A stretch of DNA of 64,000 bases from Helopsaltes ochotensis (lineage: Eukaryota; Chordata; Aves; Passeriformes; Locustellidae), in assembly GCA_013400155.1 (NCBI GenBank), contig VXBM01000144.1, forward strand, positions 586,111 to 650,110, read 5' to 3'. Both the position numbers and the translations under genes were made by a program. The stretch's first letter is position 1. Every line of letters starts with the position of its first letter. Positions 1-12,405 of the stretch are shown here, piece after piece. The notes below the pieces were generated by a model. That model made no database searches. It worked only from the letters and a program-made list of their open reading frames with translations, and was not told the origin of the DNA.

Positions 1-2737
1 CTCATTATTCATCTGTACCTTGAATGAGTCTTCACTGGGAGAGTATCACTGACTCTCCTTTACATGTACTCTGACATCTCAGATGAAGTGTTATAGACAC
101 ATTTCTACTTTAAGGATTTGATTTCCAAAAAATTTAAGTACACTCCCTAACAGTTGATTTGAGCATTGAATGCTAATTTACACAACATGAAAATTGTGTT
201 TATAGTCAGCCTCAACCTATTCATTTGCACAGGCTCATCATTCTACACAAACAGAAACGTCTGCCCTGAAGTCCTGGCAAGATGTTCCTCTCCTCCAGCA
301 AAGAACCTTAGCAAAACTCTGCTGGCTCAGTTTGCTTCTGTTCTGAACCTTTTCAACACTGTTAGAACTTAGTTTCTCGTGCTTTTAAGAGAAATCAAGG
401 CTGATTCAAGATCAAGGCTCTGTGGTTACCTGAATTTGAGTTATTTCTCCAGAAAGATAAGAGATAAGTAAGAGAGCACTAAGCTGCAGTTCATTTTTAT
501 TCACTTAGCCTTCTGCTGGACTGAATTATGTTTTATGTACCAGTCAAGATAGGCCTGCAAGGATAATCTGAGCTGGAAGAAGGAAAACACAGTTAAATCA
601 ATAGCAGAAAATAATCCTTTTTTTTTTTTTGTGCAACTACTAAAGTGTGCCCTGATATCAAACTGATAAAGAGCACACAAAAATTATCTCCCCTTCCCTT
701 TAGAAAAAAAAAATAAAATCCCCTTTATTCTTAGAACAGTTACTAGAGTGGCAAATCACTATGGTATAGTACAGAAAGTGTCAAGGAGAGAGAAGACATC
801 TACTTTCACATATTTCAGCAAGATTCAAACCATGCCACCATTAACAACAATACACTTCAATCAAAAGAAGCCTTACTAAAGCTCCATTTTCAAAAGCTAC
901 AACTGCTATGAAGACATTATTATAAAATTGCTTCATTTCTCACCCATTATATTGCTGGCACCAAATAAAATACTTAAGCTAAAAAACCCAGACTGTTTCA
1001 GGAAAAGTCTTGAAGAAGCATCGTTGTCACCACTGTTTGGAGGTGGGAGACAAAAAGAAAACAACAAAATTTTAGGTAAAAAAAAATCTCACTCAACTGT
1101 TACTAATCAAGTAATCTACTATTCTTTTTACTTCAGCATTCTACCCTTATTTTCCCTCCTGAATTTTTTTTAGGTGCAGGGTTTGGAATTTGGCTTTAAG
1201 CACTACACAATATTAAAATACTCTGAAATATTACTTCAGCATTGTCATGAACAAACTCTCCAAAATAAAGTGCAAATCATACAATTCTTAGTGCAATTTG
1301 TTCAGTGCTTAAAACATTCAAGATTCTCCAGGAAGAAGTGATCTATACCGATGTGTTATATAAAGCTCATTAACTACCACAGCAAACTTTGCTACCACAT
1401 TTCAGCACAACCCACATCACTACATTGAGAGTAATTCTCCAACATTGCAATGAAAGTAAAAGTTTAAAAAAGACAAATTTACTGTCCTGTAGGAAACGTA
1501 TACATCTTTCACACTTTGTGCCTTATCATGGTCTTGCTATTTTTTCCTGGGAACAGCAATTGTTTAGCTTGTTTCCTCCATTGTCTCCAGTGATTACTGG
1601 AATCACATTTCCAGGGTAAACAAGGTGAAAAAAACCCTCTTTCCCATTGTCCCATTTTCTGTCAGGAAGGTTTGAAGTAAAGTAGGCCTCCCAATAAGTT
1701 TTCTAATCCAGATAAGCAGGGCTAAGATATCTGACAGCTGTTTCACGCTCTTCATCATCATCTGAAACAATCAGTACGCATTAGAGAGTACTTTTCCCTT
1801 TACAAAGGTGATAATTAGATAACAAGCTGAGATTAAAGTAATTACAGTTAGACAGCTGGCAAGGCAGCACAGTCATGTTGAAATATTGTTGATACTTCAG
1901 CATCTGGTTCTAATAACAGCACAGGCTAAGAGATTTTACATTAATTACAGAACATAATTTAATATAAACATATTTAATTACAATTGATGAGCGATAAACT
2001 GTTCAAGAATGACTTAACCCCTTACACATGTCAAAATGATTGGAACTTCATATATATCTTTCTACTTTAAGAGCAAGCTACAGTCAGTATGAAAGGTTAG
2101 GAATCTCCAATTTGAAGAAAGCGCTGTAACTAAAGATAAATTATTGATACATTTAAAAGATCTAATTTAAAAACAAGTTAAAACTGTGACCATACTACAA
2201 AATTCAAGACTGACTCCATTTAGGCAGAATTGCAGCTAAGCCCAAAATTGCTATCTCAAAATTCCACAGCAATTGCCACCCAAGCCTGCGGCATCTACAG
2301 CTCCCTGGTGCCTGTATAGTTTTCCCAAGGATGCTCTCAATTCCTCTGATCTTACAATGCTAGGCAACACAGAGCCTCTGCTCCTTCCTAAACTACTTTG
2401 GATCCAGCTGCAAGGACCTGCTCCAAGAGTGCAAGGGGCCTCCTGTGTATTTGAAAAAGTCATTGGATGAGACACCAAAGAGTTCTAGCAGTGTTGATCC
2501 TGGAAGGTAGTGACCCTAATCGTTAACTTTCTCCATCACTCTTGCTCTTGTGCTTCTCTCTGGTCCGGCCAGCATTGTGGTTTCCTGTATGCACCCAGAC
2601 AAAACTATTTGGGAGTGGGAAGGGCCAAACAAGAGCACTACAGCATAAAAAATTACAGCAGTGGCAAAGAAGGGTAGAAATCAGACAAGTTAATTCCTCT
2701 AACTATCAGGAAGAAAATGAGGACGGTTGCTTAAGCT
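1..2737. other. No gene recognised; unique AT-rich DNA
   Basis: All frames are broken by frequent stops, and the few short open frames have no recognisable domain. Small simple tracts are present, for example a T-run near 620-632. The 2.23-2.54 kb part is somewhat richer in G and C but matches nothing I know. I see no repeat family here. Confidence 0.6.
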
Positions 2738-3170
2738 ATTAGAGAACATCGAAAGAGGCCACGAGGAAGGTGAAGGGCCTTCAGAGGGAGCTGTGCGAGG
2801 AGTGGCTGAGGGCACTTGGTTTGTTCAGCCTGGAAAACAGGAGACTTCTCCAGACCTCATTGTAGTCTTCAACATCCTCATGAGGGGCAGTGGAGGGTCA
2901 GGTACTGATCTCTTCATGATCTCTTCACACTCAGCCTTCAAATGGCATGAAGCTGAGTTGGGAGGTTTAGCTTCTTCACCCAGACTGTGATTGGGCACTG
3001 GAACAGGCTCCTCAGGTAAGTGGTCACAGCACCAAGCCTGTGTGAGTTCAAGAAGCATTTGAACAACACTCTCAGGTACACAGTGGGATTCTCAGGGTTA
3101 TCCATGAAGGGCCAGGAGTTGACCCTTGATGATCCTGATGGGTCCCTTCTAACTCAGTATATTCTATGAG
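2738..3170 (+). mobile_element. CR1 LINE, 5'-truncated 3' end
   Basis: This is the 3' end of a chicken-repeat-1 (CR1) non-LTR retrotransposon in sense orientation. It shows the family landmarks in order: the stretch ending in 'ttgttcagcctgg' near 2820, 'agacctcattg' near 2850, 'gggcactggaacaggctcc' near 2993, 'aagtggtcacagcaccaagc' near 3016, 'gggccaggagttgaccc' near 3108, and the terminal 'attctatgag' at 3161-3170. Only the last part of the element is present, as usual for CR1 copies, which truncate at the 5' end during target-primed reverse transcription. It carries many substitutions and no reverse-transcriptase frame, so it is a dead, fairly old copy. Confidence 0.93.
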
Positions 3171-5968
3171 CATGGTCTGGCCATGCAGGTGTACAAAAAA
3201 ATTATTGTCTTTGGGCTCCTGCTTGACACTCCCTGTAGTCAGAGAACTCCTCGTGCCTTAAGTCTCTCCTTGCAGGAATATTTTCATGTTTGTATCCAAA
3301 AAAGCCGAAGATTGGAGCTAATTGACACCATTCATAAATAAAAGTCTTCTGATATCTGTGACTTCATTTGAAAGGATCTACAAAAAACCCGCAGAGACAA
3401 GAGAGGCTGGATATTCTGTGCTCCTGAAGATGGCATGCAAAATGAGTAATAAAAATTGATAAATGTGCACTAACCACATTTCATAACCCATTAAAGTACA
3501 TACTAGGTCAAACACGTATTAGCTTTGGTTTTCATAAAGAAATAAAGGTGAAACTAAAATGATGTCAAAAGACAGCATATGTTCTGACATAATTTGGCAC
3601 TTTTTTTTCTGAAAGCATCATTTTTTCCCCTCCATCTTCAAACAGGGAAGAAACAAATCAGCCTACTGCTTTAGGAAAGAAATAGAAAAAGTAGACCTAA
3701 AGCAAAGCTGCAAACATACATAATTTCTCTTTCCCAGGCCAACCATCATAACAGTTGTTCACAAATCACAAGATAGTTTTGTAGCACACCTTACCTGGTA
3801 CTGGCCCTGGACACGTGTAATGCACAGCCTGTGCAGTGTTGAGACTGTTCTAGTTAGCACTAGATCTTGCAGTATGTTCAGGCAGCTGTAATATTTCTGT
3901 TGAGACTATAAAATCACCTTTTTATGAGCCTGTTTCTCTGGTTTGCACTCAAATTAAAAGAGGCATCTAGTATATCACATAATTACATACAGAGCTATTG
4001 AAAAACAAACAAGGAAATAAATGTAGCAGAGATCCTGTGAGGTGGTATATTACAAAAATCCCCTAAAACCCAAAAAATCACAGGGAAATATTACACTTGA
4101 GAGAATGCCAAGGGGGATGCTCAGGGGTTTTAGTCCCTTGATTGAAACATTAAGTTATACGTCTCTTACAGCTACTAGATCAGCAAAGGTAATTAACATA
4201 TTCTGGAAACTGATGAGCACTTTCAATTTTTATTTGAAAGCTTCTATACAAATTTAGAATCCTTTATTTCAGCTAGCCTCAGACAATCGTAATGGATTTC
4301 TTCAAAATAATCAATGTTGATCTCTTTGCTCCAAACTTCTTTAGCAACATATATTACACTTCCCTGGGCAAATATATATAGAAAAACTGTATCATTTATC
4401 TGTGCTGTAAAACAAACAGCTCCCTTCAAAGAGATGCTCAAAATAACGAGCCCTCTGGAAAAGTTAGTTTAAGAACTCAGTAGGCTTCAACAGAATTAAT
4501 TCAAGAGAAATCATGAAGAGCTTAATTTCCCCCACACCTCTTCCCTTATTTTCTAATCACTCTTTTTACACTTGTGGACAAATGAGTCATTCCACAGATG
4601 TAGCTAAATGAAAGATAGTGAGTGCTACCTAGTTGAATAGATTTTTCCTATAACAAACACAGTTTTTCTGTGTTTCTTACCAAAAAAAAAAAAACCCCTT
4701 CATTTTTGTCCTTGTCTGAGATTCAGCACCATCAGTGATGTCCACAGAACTGTAACTTGTTATCCCATCAACACAGTGCATTAAATAATTTTCTTTGCAA
4801 GGCCTCCTTTCAGGCTTACAAAAAGAGTTTTGAAAACATTTTAAACATTTTAAGTTTTCATGAGGTAAAATTCATCCCAGGTAAATTAGAATTGCACTTC
4901 CATTGGTGGAAAGCAATTGAGTATAGGATAAATATTAAGTGATTGTTTTATTATCTCTTCAAGGTTTCAATTTTTAGAACGTTAAACTGAGCAATAACAA
5001 AAAAACCCAACATGCATCAAAAGTGATTTCTAGATAACACTTCCACAGAAAGATTAAATATGTTGTCTGGACAAACTGTCAACTTTGGTGAATAAATTTT
5101 GATGAACTGCTTTTGCTTGCCTTCAGATTCTTGTTGTTATGTGAATTTTCATGTTGTGTTAAATCGGGAAGGTCAAAACCCACTTACGCTGCCGGAGTTG
5201 CAGCTTCTCCAATAGTCTACTTACTCTTCTGAACTACAGACAGTCAAAACCAAAACCAGGTTCTTCTTCATACACAGAGGAAACAGAATATATGTTGCTG
5301 GTACACAGCAAGGCTTGACTTCATTACTCTGTGCAAATGCACCAGTCATTCCCCGACAAGTGATAATTTGCTCGTAGCTTGCATAGTTAGCTTCTCTCAG
5401 CAAGAACACACAAGGAAAGGGTTGATCTTTAGCCTAAAGTGACTGATGCAGAATATGCAACAATTTCCCTCATGTTCTCTGATGAATTTTCACTCAGAAA
5501 AATGACATAACCTCACTCTTCATCTTGATCCTATAGCAAGTGGAAACTCTGTGCTCAGAAAGACAAGGTTATCAGGACTGATGCATTATTCCATTTCAGC
5601 CTTGCCTCTCATCACTTAGAACAGTGTAGCCTGGCCCCTAACCTCAGGAGAGACAAAGCAAAGCTGAAAATACAGAGAGGAGTTACAATAACCTTCAGCT
5701 TGTGAAGGGAGATAGATATTAACCAGGCAGGAGGAGGAAGACAAGGTGGTGGGGAAGAAGGGAAAAAGACATCCACAGGTTACCTTTTCAGACGATGTTC
5801 TGGTTAAGGACTTAACATTCATTAACTAAAAAAAAAAATCCATTTACAAGACAAGATCACTCACACAGCTCATCCAAGACCCTGACCTTCCCAGTAGTTT
5901 CAGGGGAGAGACACATCTGAGGATGAAGGATCAGCACTGTACTATTAATTGTGCTGTGCAAAATAGAA

Positions 5969-5990
5969 CCTGCTGAGGTTCTTCAGCAGG
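5969..5990. repeat. Small inverted repeat (8-bp arms)
   Basis: CCTGCTGA at 5969-5976 and TCAGCAGG at 5983-5990 are perfect inverted copies around a 6-base loop. It lies about 175 bp from the stronger hairpin at 6165. It is short enough to be a chance occurrence. Confidence 0.5.
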
Positions 5991-6164
5991 CTTTCTTTTC
6001 TGAACACACATAGAAAGAAATTGGGTGTGCAGTGGTATTTCATGGTATACGATCACATTCCGGAAAAGGATGGTGCACAAAAAAGAATCTGCCATACTAT
6101 CTAGGTTTTACTTCCTACAAAAATTTAACATCGTGTAACAAAACAGAGACAATGTTAAATCAGG

Positions 6165-6201
6165 ACAAGTTGGCCCCAACAGGCCAACTTGTTTTTTTTT
6201 T
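6165..6201 (+). repeat. Perfect 11-bp-arm hairpin followed by a T-run
   Basis: ACAAGTTGGCC (6165-6175) and GGCCAACTTGT (6182-6192) are perfect inverted copies separated by the 6-base loop CCAACA. The right arm runs straight into ten Ts (6192-6201). In a vertebrate this is not a bacterial-type terminator; a stem followed by Ts can also be the end of an RNA polymerase III transcript. I saw no internal A/B-box promoter upstream, so no RNA gene is called. Confidence 0.7.
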
Positions 6202-7178
6202 ATCTCACCTCCTGGCAGTTAAAAAATGTTGAGAAATCCTCTTGTGGGATAGGAAAAGGATAGGATAGGAAATGCTGTTTTTAATTTGGGTCTTTGTAAT
6301 ACATGAGACATAAGTAAATGCAAAGCATGGATACCAGAATTGCTCTATCGCCAAAGTCACTCATCTCAACTTTCATTCCAAGTGTTGTACAAACAGGGGC
6401 TGGTCTGTCTGTGACATTGAGTGCCACATGCCAGACATCCTTTTATTAACAATCCATACACTACCCTGGGGGTAGTCCAGTTCCATACATAGGCTGTGAT
6501 AATTCAAGTGCTTGTGGCCATATTTCAGCAAGATCTATCACATGAAACAATACAACACATACAAAAGATTAAACCAAATAATTTAATTGAACCTACTTAA
6601 ACTGTTGACACAGACATCTGGGATTTAGCAACAGATTTATATGACATCTAAGAGTAACACCACCATCTTTTCACACTTCAACTTACACTGATGTCAGAAC
6701 AACTTGAAACCAAGAACATTTCACCATCAGATGGTTTTAGATTCATGTCTCTAACACTCCCATTTGCTCACATGTGAAACATTTTTCACCACTCTCTTCT
6801 CACTCCTCCATACCCTTTTTGACTTTATTCTGGCACTGTTCACCCCTCTCCCATTCTGACTGAGAAGGGACAATATTTGTTTTGTCATCCATTACTTCTC
6901 ATATCTCATGTGCCTGTTGTAGACAATATGCAAAATACAGTTATAAACACAGAAAAAAGGCAGACAAAGACCAAAGATTTGATCCTATATTTCTTCTTTC
7001 ATATTCAGCATTTTTGTTTACTAATCTATTTGTGTCTCCTGGTCATTAATATTTTACTTTGTATTCTTCACCTCCTGCTATCTCCCATACAGCTTCTGAT
7101 TCCAGAGGGTTTGGGCATACAGTGAAAGCCAGTGTCTCAACTTCCTTCTCCTTCCCCTCTATTAAAGACAGAAAGCTC

Positions 7179-7204
7179 CAAACAAACAAACAAACCAACC
7201 AACC
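7179..7204. repeat. CAAA/CCAA-type microsatellite
   Basis: A run of AAAC tetramers grades into CCAA units. It is imperfect at the right end. Confidence 0.85.
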
Positions 7205-7399
7205 TGAAAACCACATCTGCTCCACGAAGCACTCCAGATGCAATGCCTATTGGCCATGCTGCAATTGTTCTGTGCCACTGCTCTTGCCTCAGTAGAGGCT
7301 GACTTGCTTCAGGGCAGAAGTTCCCTTGTCTGGCACATCTACCTTTTGTGAATCCAAGTGCACCCTTGGAGGTGAACACAGGGCACTTCGATGCAGGTT

Positions 7400-7424
7400 A
7401 AAAAAACAAACAAACAAACAAACA
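7400..7424. repeat. CAAA microsatellite
   Basis: An A-run followed by four to five CAAA units. It is similar to the tract at 7179 but the two are separated by about 200 bp of unrelated sequence. Confidence 0.88.
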
Positions 7425-10242
7425 CAAGCCACACAAACAACCCCCTCCCAACTCATACAAACCAGGTCATCAGTATAGGTGTAAATTAAAGCCTGGGCTC
7501 TGGCAAATAAAATTGAAAGCTTCCCCTGCACTGGAGAAATTTCAGATAGGCAAAGTCTATTATAATCACTAAATCAAACAAAATTGAGGGATGAAAGGTA
7601 GTTTACAAGATTTGATGGGAGAAGAGATTGAGCTTAGATCCAAATGTCCCCAAATTTTGAAGGAGTTCAACTCTAGATCAGTGCCTTGCATTCCATGGTA
7701 ACTCCAGTGCATGTAGTTTCCTCATGGTTTGTATTTTTTTTTCTCTACAGAATGCACAAGTAATAAAGTCCATCTACAAGAGAGAACTTTCATTTCATTC
7801 TTCAGCATTTAAAGTAGGTTAAGACTCCAGGTGGGATTTTAAAAGAGGCAATATTTAAAAATTAGCATATTTACCATAATCATTTTAAAGCAATTTGCAT
7901 CCGTCTTACAGGTTACATACACACTAATGTCCACCCATGTGGACACATCACTGCACTAAAGAAAGAAAAACTGCATGTGTCTGAAGATTAGTAGGCAGCT
8001 TTGATAGACAAGTGCTTCAAGGGCAATGGGGCTACTTAAAATAAAAAGTAGCTAAAAAGACAAGCTGGTAGAAGCAGTTGGAGAGTAGCACTGCATGCTA
8101 GCACAGTTTGATCTTTTTCATTCCATTAGAGGTAAAAACCACATCCCTCAAGAACCTAGAAATAGAGGCTGGAAAACAGATCCATGGCTCTGCTTTTTGC
8201 CTTCCTGAGAGAATTTTGTTCTACTTTTACAAACAGAATGCCAGCAAGAGGAAGGTAGCTGAAAATACATATTTGTTTTGATAAATTTATTCAGAAGCTG
8301 AAATAGTACATTTTTTAATTTAATGAAAAAGTATTCATCTTTTTGATAGGTGATAATTAAACATTATTCTGTCATAAACAGAAAAGAAAGATGTACTTAG
8401 GTAGATTTAACTGAGCATTGCGTTAATCACACCACAGTGACTCAAAACACAAAACCAAAGCAAAGTTTCTTATACAAAGTATTCCTTTTGCCGAAGAAAA
8501 TGCAGCCTTAGTATTCCTGAAAGCCAACTCACAATCATATAAATAAACCTTCATCTCAGTTTTAACCAATCCATTTTGATTGAGTTTCACAGCCAGAAAG
8601 AAGCTGATCAATTGTCATGGTGACAAATTTAAATAATTTACACTTATGTTGAATATTAAGGCTTAAAAACTTCTCTCTGTGTACAATTTCAGGAACTTGG
8701 CAGCAGTCCTCCAAGTATCCCAGGCTTTAAATTAGATAAAATTGTGTGCTGTTAAACATCCTTCTCGGCAATAGATAAGGCACAGACCTTGAGCACCACT
8801 CAGTCGAAACATTAGAATTCAGTAGTAAGAAACAACAAAGAGGAGAAGGGTTTGTCCGAAACACTCAGGACACTGCCAGGCTGGGGGATAGCAAACACAT
8901 CTGTACATTTGCCTTCCCAGTAGGAAAAATGTAGAGCTTACCGTTTCAAAAGAGCACTAACCACATGCTAGCCACCATATATATTGCTTTCCTCAAAGTG
9001 GCAGCCACACTTTCCACAAAGCAACCAATTCCAAGGTAAGGATCACCAATCAAGTAGAAGCTTTTACATATAACATTTCTACTTAAACATAGTTAATACA
9101 GAAAATGTAAGGGCTCAAATATACTACTGTCGGCAGTGTGAAGAATAGTAGAGTTCAGGCATAAAGATATTCCAGGTCCTCATACGCATAGCCTAATGTG
9201 TTGCTTTTTTTTAAGAAGCATCTTCCCACTGTTCTCCGAGTACATGGATACAAATGCTACATACCTTTCATAATGCAAAAGAGGCTGTGAAGGACTTAAA
9301 TAGTGTACATAAATGCCTTTGAGTGGGTACACTACCCTGGCTGATCCTGTAGAAATCTGTAAATTGATTTACAAGCCTTTGACAGCCCAATAATGGCTTC
9401 AATTTTGCAGTCATATGATTAATATCACCAATTCACTACTAGATTTTATTTCCATCCTATTTAGAGAAAATATACAAGCCAATCTGACCCAGTTCAGTCT
9501 TGCTTGAAACCTCCCGAGAATTATGCATAGATCTATGACATGAAAAAAACTAATTTAAAAACAGATTAACATGCAAATCTGGTTTGAATTACTCACTTTA
9601 CAGCATTTATATTTTTCAAAAAAAGTTGGGCAACACAAACTGTGCTTAGAAAAGCATGTCTGCATTACTGCATCTCAGGAACAACTATTGTAACATTTCC
9701 CATTTTCTTAAAGTGAATGATGTATGAAAATTACACAAAAATTGTGGCAGATGGACTTTTTCCCAAAGGTAATGCCCCATTAAATAAAGGAAATAAGAGA
9801 AAAAAGAATTTGGACTGAAACTCATTCTAGAAGTAGAACAATGTTAGTTTGGCCTGCAGGGACACAATTCTAGTGACTTTAGCAACTTCACTGAGTACAT
9901 TGCAGTCCAGTCACTTACAGGCAGCGGAAGAACCCTGCACTGGGTAGGAAGTTTTCATTCAGTCAACATGTGCAATAAAAATGAGCCCAAAGCCACAAAA
10001 AGGAAGGGGAAAAGGTGATTTTAAATGAGTCTAAAATCGTGATCTCCATCAGCCAAGTCTTGGTCTTTCTAAGACAATCTACTCGGTCTATACAAGACAC
10101 TGAAGAAGTTACAGTAAAATTAAGGGGTTTGGGGATAAAAGATTATTGAACAGGTAAAACTTATAAACTACAGCTATGTGAATATTCTTTCAAAATTCTT
10201 ACTCCTCCCTCAATATCTAACAGCAAAGTGTCTAATTGAAGT

Positions 10243-10258
10243 AAATAAATAAATAAAT
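10243..10258. repeat. AAAT microsatellite
   Basis: Four AAAT units in a row. Confidence 0.85.
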
Positions 10259-10398
10259 GTGGTGGCAACTGTTCTACACCAATCTGTTGGTTGCCATTCT
10301 CTTTTTACATTTTCAGTCTTGAAGGTGGTTTTGGGCACCAAGACACCCAGATCTGATGTCTACTCCCACCCAAATCACAGAAAACCAAGTCTCTGTGC

Positions 10399-10532
10399 AT
10401 GTACATATATATTGGTAAATATATACTTATACACACATCCACATACCCCTCCATGTATATATGTGTGTATGCACATACATAGGTGGCATATTTTTATATA
10501 TGCAAGTGTCTGTGTGTGCATATACACACAGA
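10399..10532. repeat. TA/TG/CA-rich low-complexity tract
   Basis: Alternating purine-pyrimidine sequence made of interrupted TA, TG and CA dinucleotide runs. It explains the open frames that overlap it on both strands. Confidence 0.8.
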
Positions 10533-11808
10533 CAGAAAATTTGTATGAGAATATAGAGCAAATAAATGTGAGCAAATGCCATGTGAATGTTGGTTGTGGT
10601 CTTCTCACTCTATACCCTAAAAATCAGCACCCTATGTGTATTGCACTCTGAAAGCACAATGTATTTGATTACTGAAACTGCAGAGACTGACAAGATCCCA
10701 GAACTTAAGAATGATGAACCTGACATAAGGATCACAAAATTGATGCCTACCCCAAACCAGAGTATTTTTCAGAAAAAGTCACCTCCTTTGCTTCCTTAAG
10801 TTAATCAAATGACCCTCCATTACCTGAAACATAACCAAGGACTACTCCCCAAGCTGTGAGAACAGAGATGTTCTCATTGAAACTAAAAAGCTAGGCTAAA
10901 GCACCAGGAAAATGAAGACAGCACATAGCCCTAAGTAGGTTTTCCCAGAGAGAAAGCCACTGCTAGCACACATTACAGCTTGCATGAGTAGCTCAGATCA
11001 GGTGAAGCTGAACCAAGAGAAGGCCAAGGAAAATGTGCTGAGCAATTTAGAGCCACTTCGGTCTCAAGTGCTCCTGACCAAAGGTGCATCCATACTGCTA
11101 GTTAAACTGCTTTAAACCTGAGCTGTGCAGTATTACTTTTGATTCAGGATGCCAACACAGATATCTTAGATATCACTCTCCATAGATACCACTTCCATTT
11201 CCAGTTGGCTAGAGGATAATAAACTAACAATGAGGCATCATGAGTAATTAGGATTGCATTTGCACCGTACAGGAGCCATGCTTAGCACACCCAGTACAAC
11301 CAGTGAAAGGCTTCTCTAGATCTGATCTGACTGCTCTCAGAATACAAGGTGGCTATGTGAAACTGGAATCAAACCCCATCACTCATCTTTCCAAGCTGTG
11401 CATCATACCAAAAGACAAATTTTCTGAAAACAGTTATTCTTCAGAGAATCAAATTTCAAATTGTTCATATTTTATTTTCTCTGTTAACTTCTAAATATGT
11501 GTCAACATCACTACAGTGTGCCTTGATGAAGTGAAAGAGAGAAAAGGCTTATTTTAAATCTATTTGTTGCAGAGATGAAGTGATAAATTTAGGATGTAAT
11601 GTTTTCATAGAGACATTGGACTAGTGGAAAGGCAAGGGAGCATTGGGAGTGACCTTATCTTTGAAGCTGTGCTTTGGGAGCCTCAGAGCTGCAGAGCACA
11701 GCCTGGCAGGCCAGAAAAAGCCCGAGGAGGGCTGCATTGCAAGCTGCCAGGAAAATCAGGGAACTTGCAGCGACCCATGGGAACTTCATCCCTGCCTCAG
11801 AGCACAAA

Positions 11809-11907
11809 GGGACTCGCTGTGTAGCTGCGAGCGCTCCCCGAGGTACTAAATGTTTAGCTGTGAGCAATCCCCCAGGTGTTAAATCCTTGTGTTGGGCAAC
11901 CTCGCAT
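11809..11907. repeat. 33-bp x 3 minisatellite, in-frame as 11-residue repeats
   Basis: Three diverged 33-bp units lie head to tail at 11809-11841, 11842-11874 and 11875-11907, each starting GG(G/T)(A/G)(C/T)T. On the plus strand they fall inside an 81-codon open frame (11674-11919). There the first two units translate to similar 11-residue blocks with the pattern G-T-R/K-C-V/L-A-A/V-S-A/N-P, and the third is more diverged. The unit length is a multiple of three, so the frame is kept through all copies. The surrounding 250 bp is richer in G+C than its neighbours. I recognise no protein family, and the minus strand is also open here, so coding status is unproven. Confidence 0.7.
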
Positions 11908-12049
11908 GTTTCTGACTGACCAAAGCAGCCTGAAAACAGAAACTGAGATTCCAAGAATGAATAGTGCCACACACACACAAAAAGTTTAGAGTTCTGATAA
12001 ATGCCACTGAGGCATGCAAATCCTAATAGATATTATTTATTTGTCACAC

Positions 12050-12405
12050 TGTGTTAGGAACAGCAAGAGTGACTACACCCTCAAGCTTAGTTGCAAAAGA
12101 GCAGGTGTTTTATTCTTAAAGATCCTTTTTTATAGACAGTTCTGAAAGGGTCCAAAAGGGCAAAACTTTCATTGGCCGTCAGACCAACACAAGACCACCA
12201 TTGGACAGTTAGGAACAACACCCCTCGACCGTTTCTTGCCAGTAAACAATGAGACAAACAACACCTGCAAAGGTTGTTTTCCTTCTCCAAGGACTGTTTG
12301 AGTTCCTCCTCACAGTTTCTCAGGCCAGTATAAGAAAGTTATGTGACTTAGTTTCACACAGACACTGTGCTGCTGCTGCTTGATCTCTTGTATTCAGCAT
12401 CCACA
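12050..12405 (-). mobile_element. Solo LTR of an avian endogenous retrovirus, minus strand
   Basis: Read on the minus strand this is a compact LTR of about 356 bp. In U3 there are two CCAAT boxes (plus-strand ATTGG near 12171-12175 and 12199-12204). A TATA box follows (plus 12126-12135, TTTTTTATAG), then an AATAAA polyadenylation signal (plus 12109-12114) about 20 bp downstream, and then a short R/U5. The ends read TGTG on the minus strand at 12405 and CACA at 12050, giving the TG...CA termini of retroviral LTRs. No primer-binding site or internal gene follows, so it is a solo LTR, presumably left by recombination between two LTRs. I could not find a perfect target-site duplication. The short length suggests a beta-retrovirus-like (ERVK) LTR, but this is a guess. 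Confidence 0.8.

Larger units (their letters stand above)
3171..11808. other. No gene recognised; unique AT-rich DNA with small repeats
   Basis: About 8.6 kb without a convincing gene. It contains two hairpins (5969-5990 and 6165-6192), two CAAA-type microsatellites (7179-7204, 7400-7424), an AAAT run (10243-10258) and a TA/TG-rich tract (10399-10532), each listed separately. The 130-codon frame at 10259-10651 owes its length to that low-complexity tract and is not credible as a gene. Confidence 0.6.

Noticed and set aside
6165..6201. Bacterial-type intrinsic terminator
   Set aside because: The structure fits, but CR1 and LTR repeats show that this is vertebrate nuclear DNA, where that mechanism does not apply.
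10259..10651. 130-codon plus-strand frame
   Set aside because: It is mainly a translation of the TA/TG low-complexity tract, and the opposite strand is open for the same reason.
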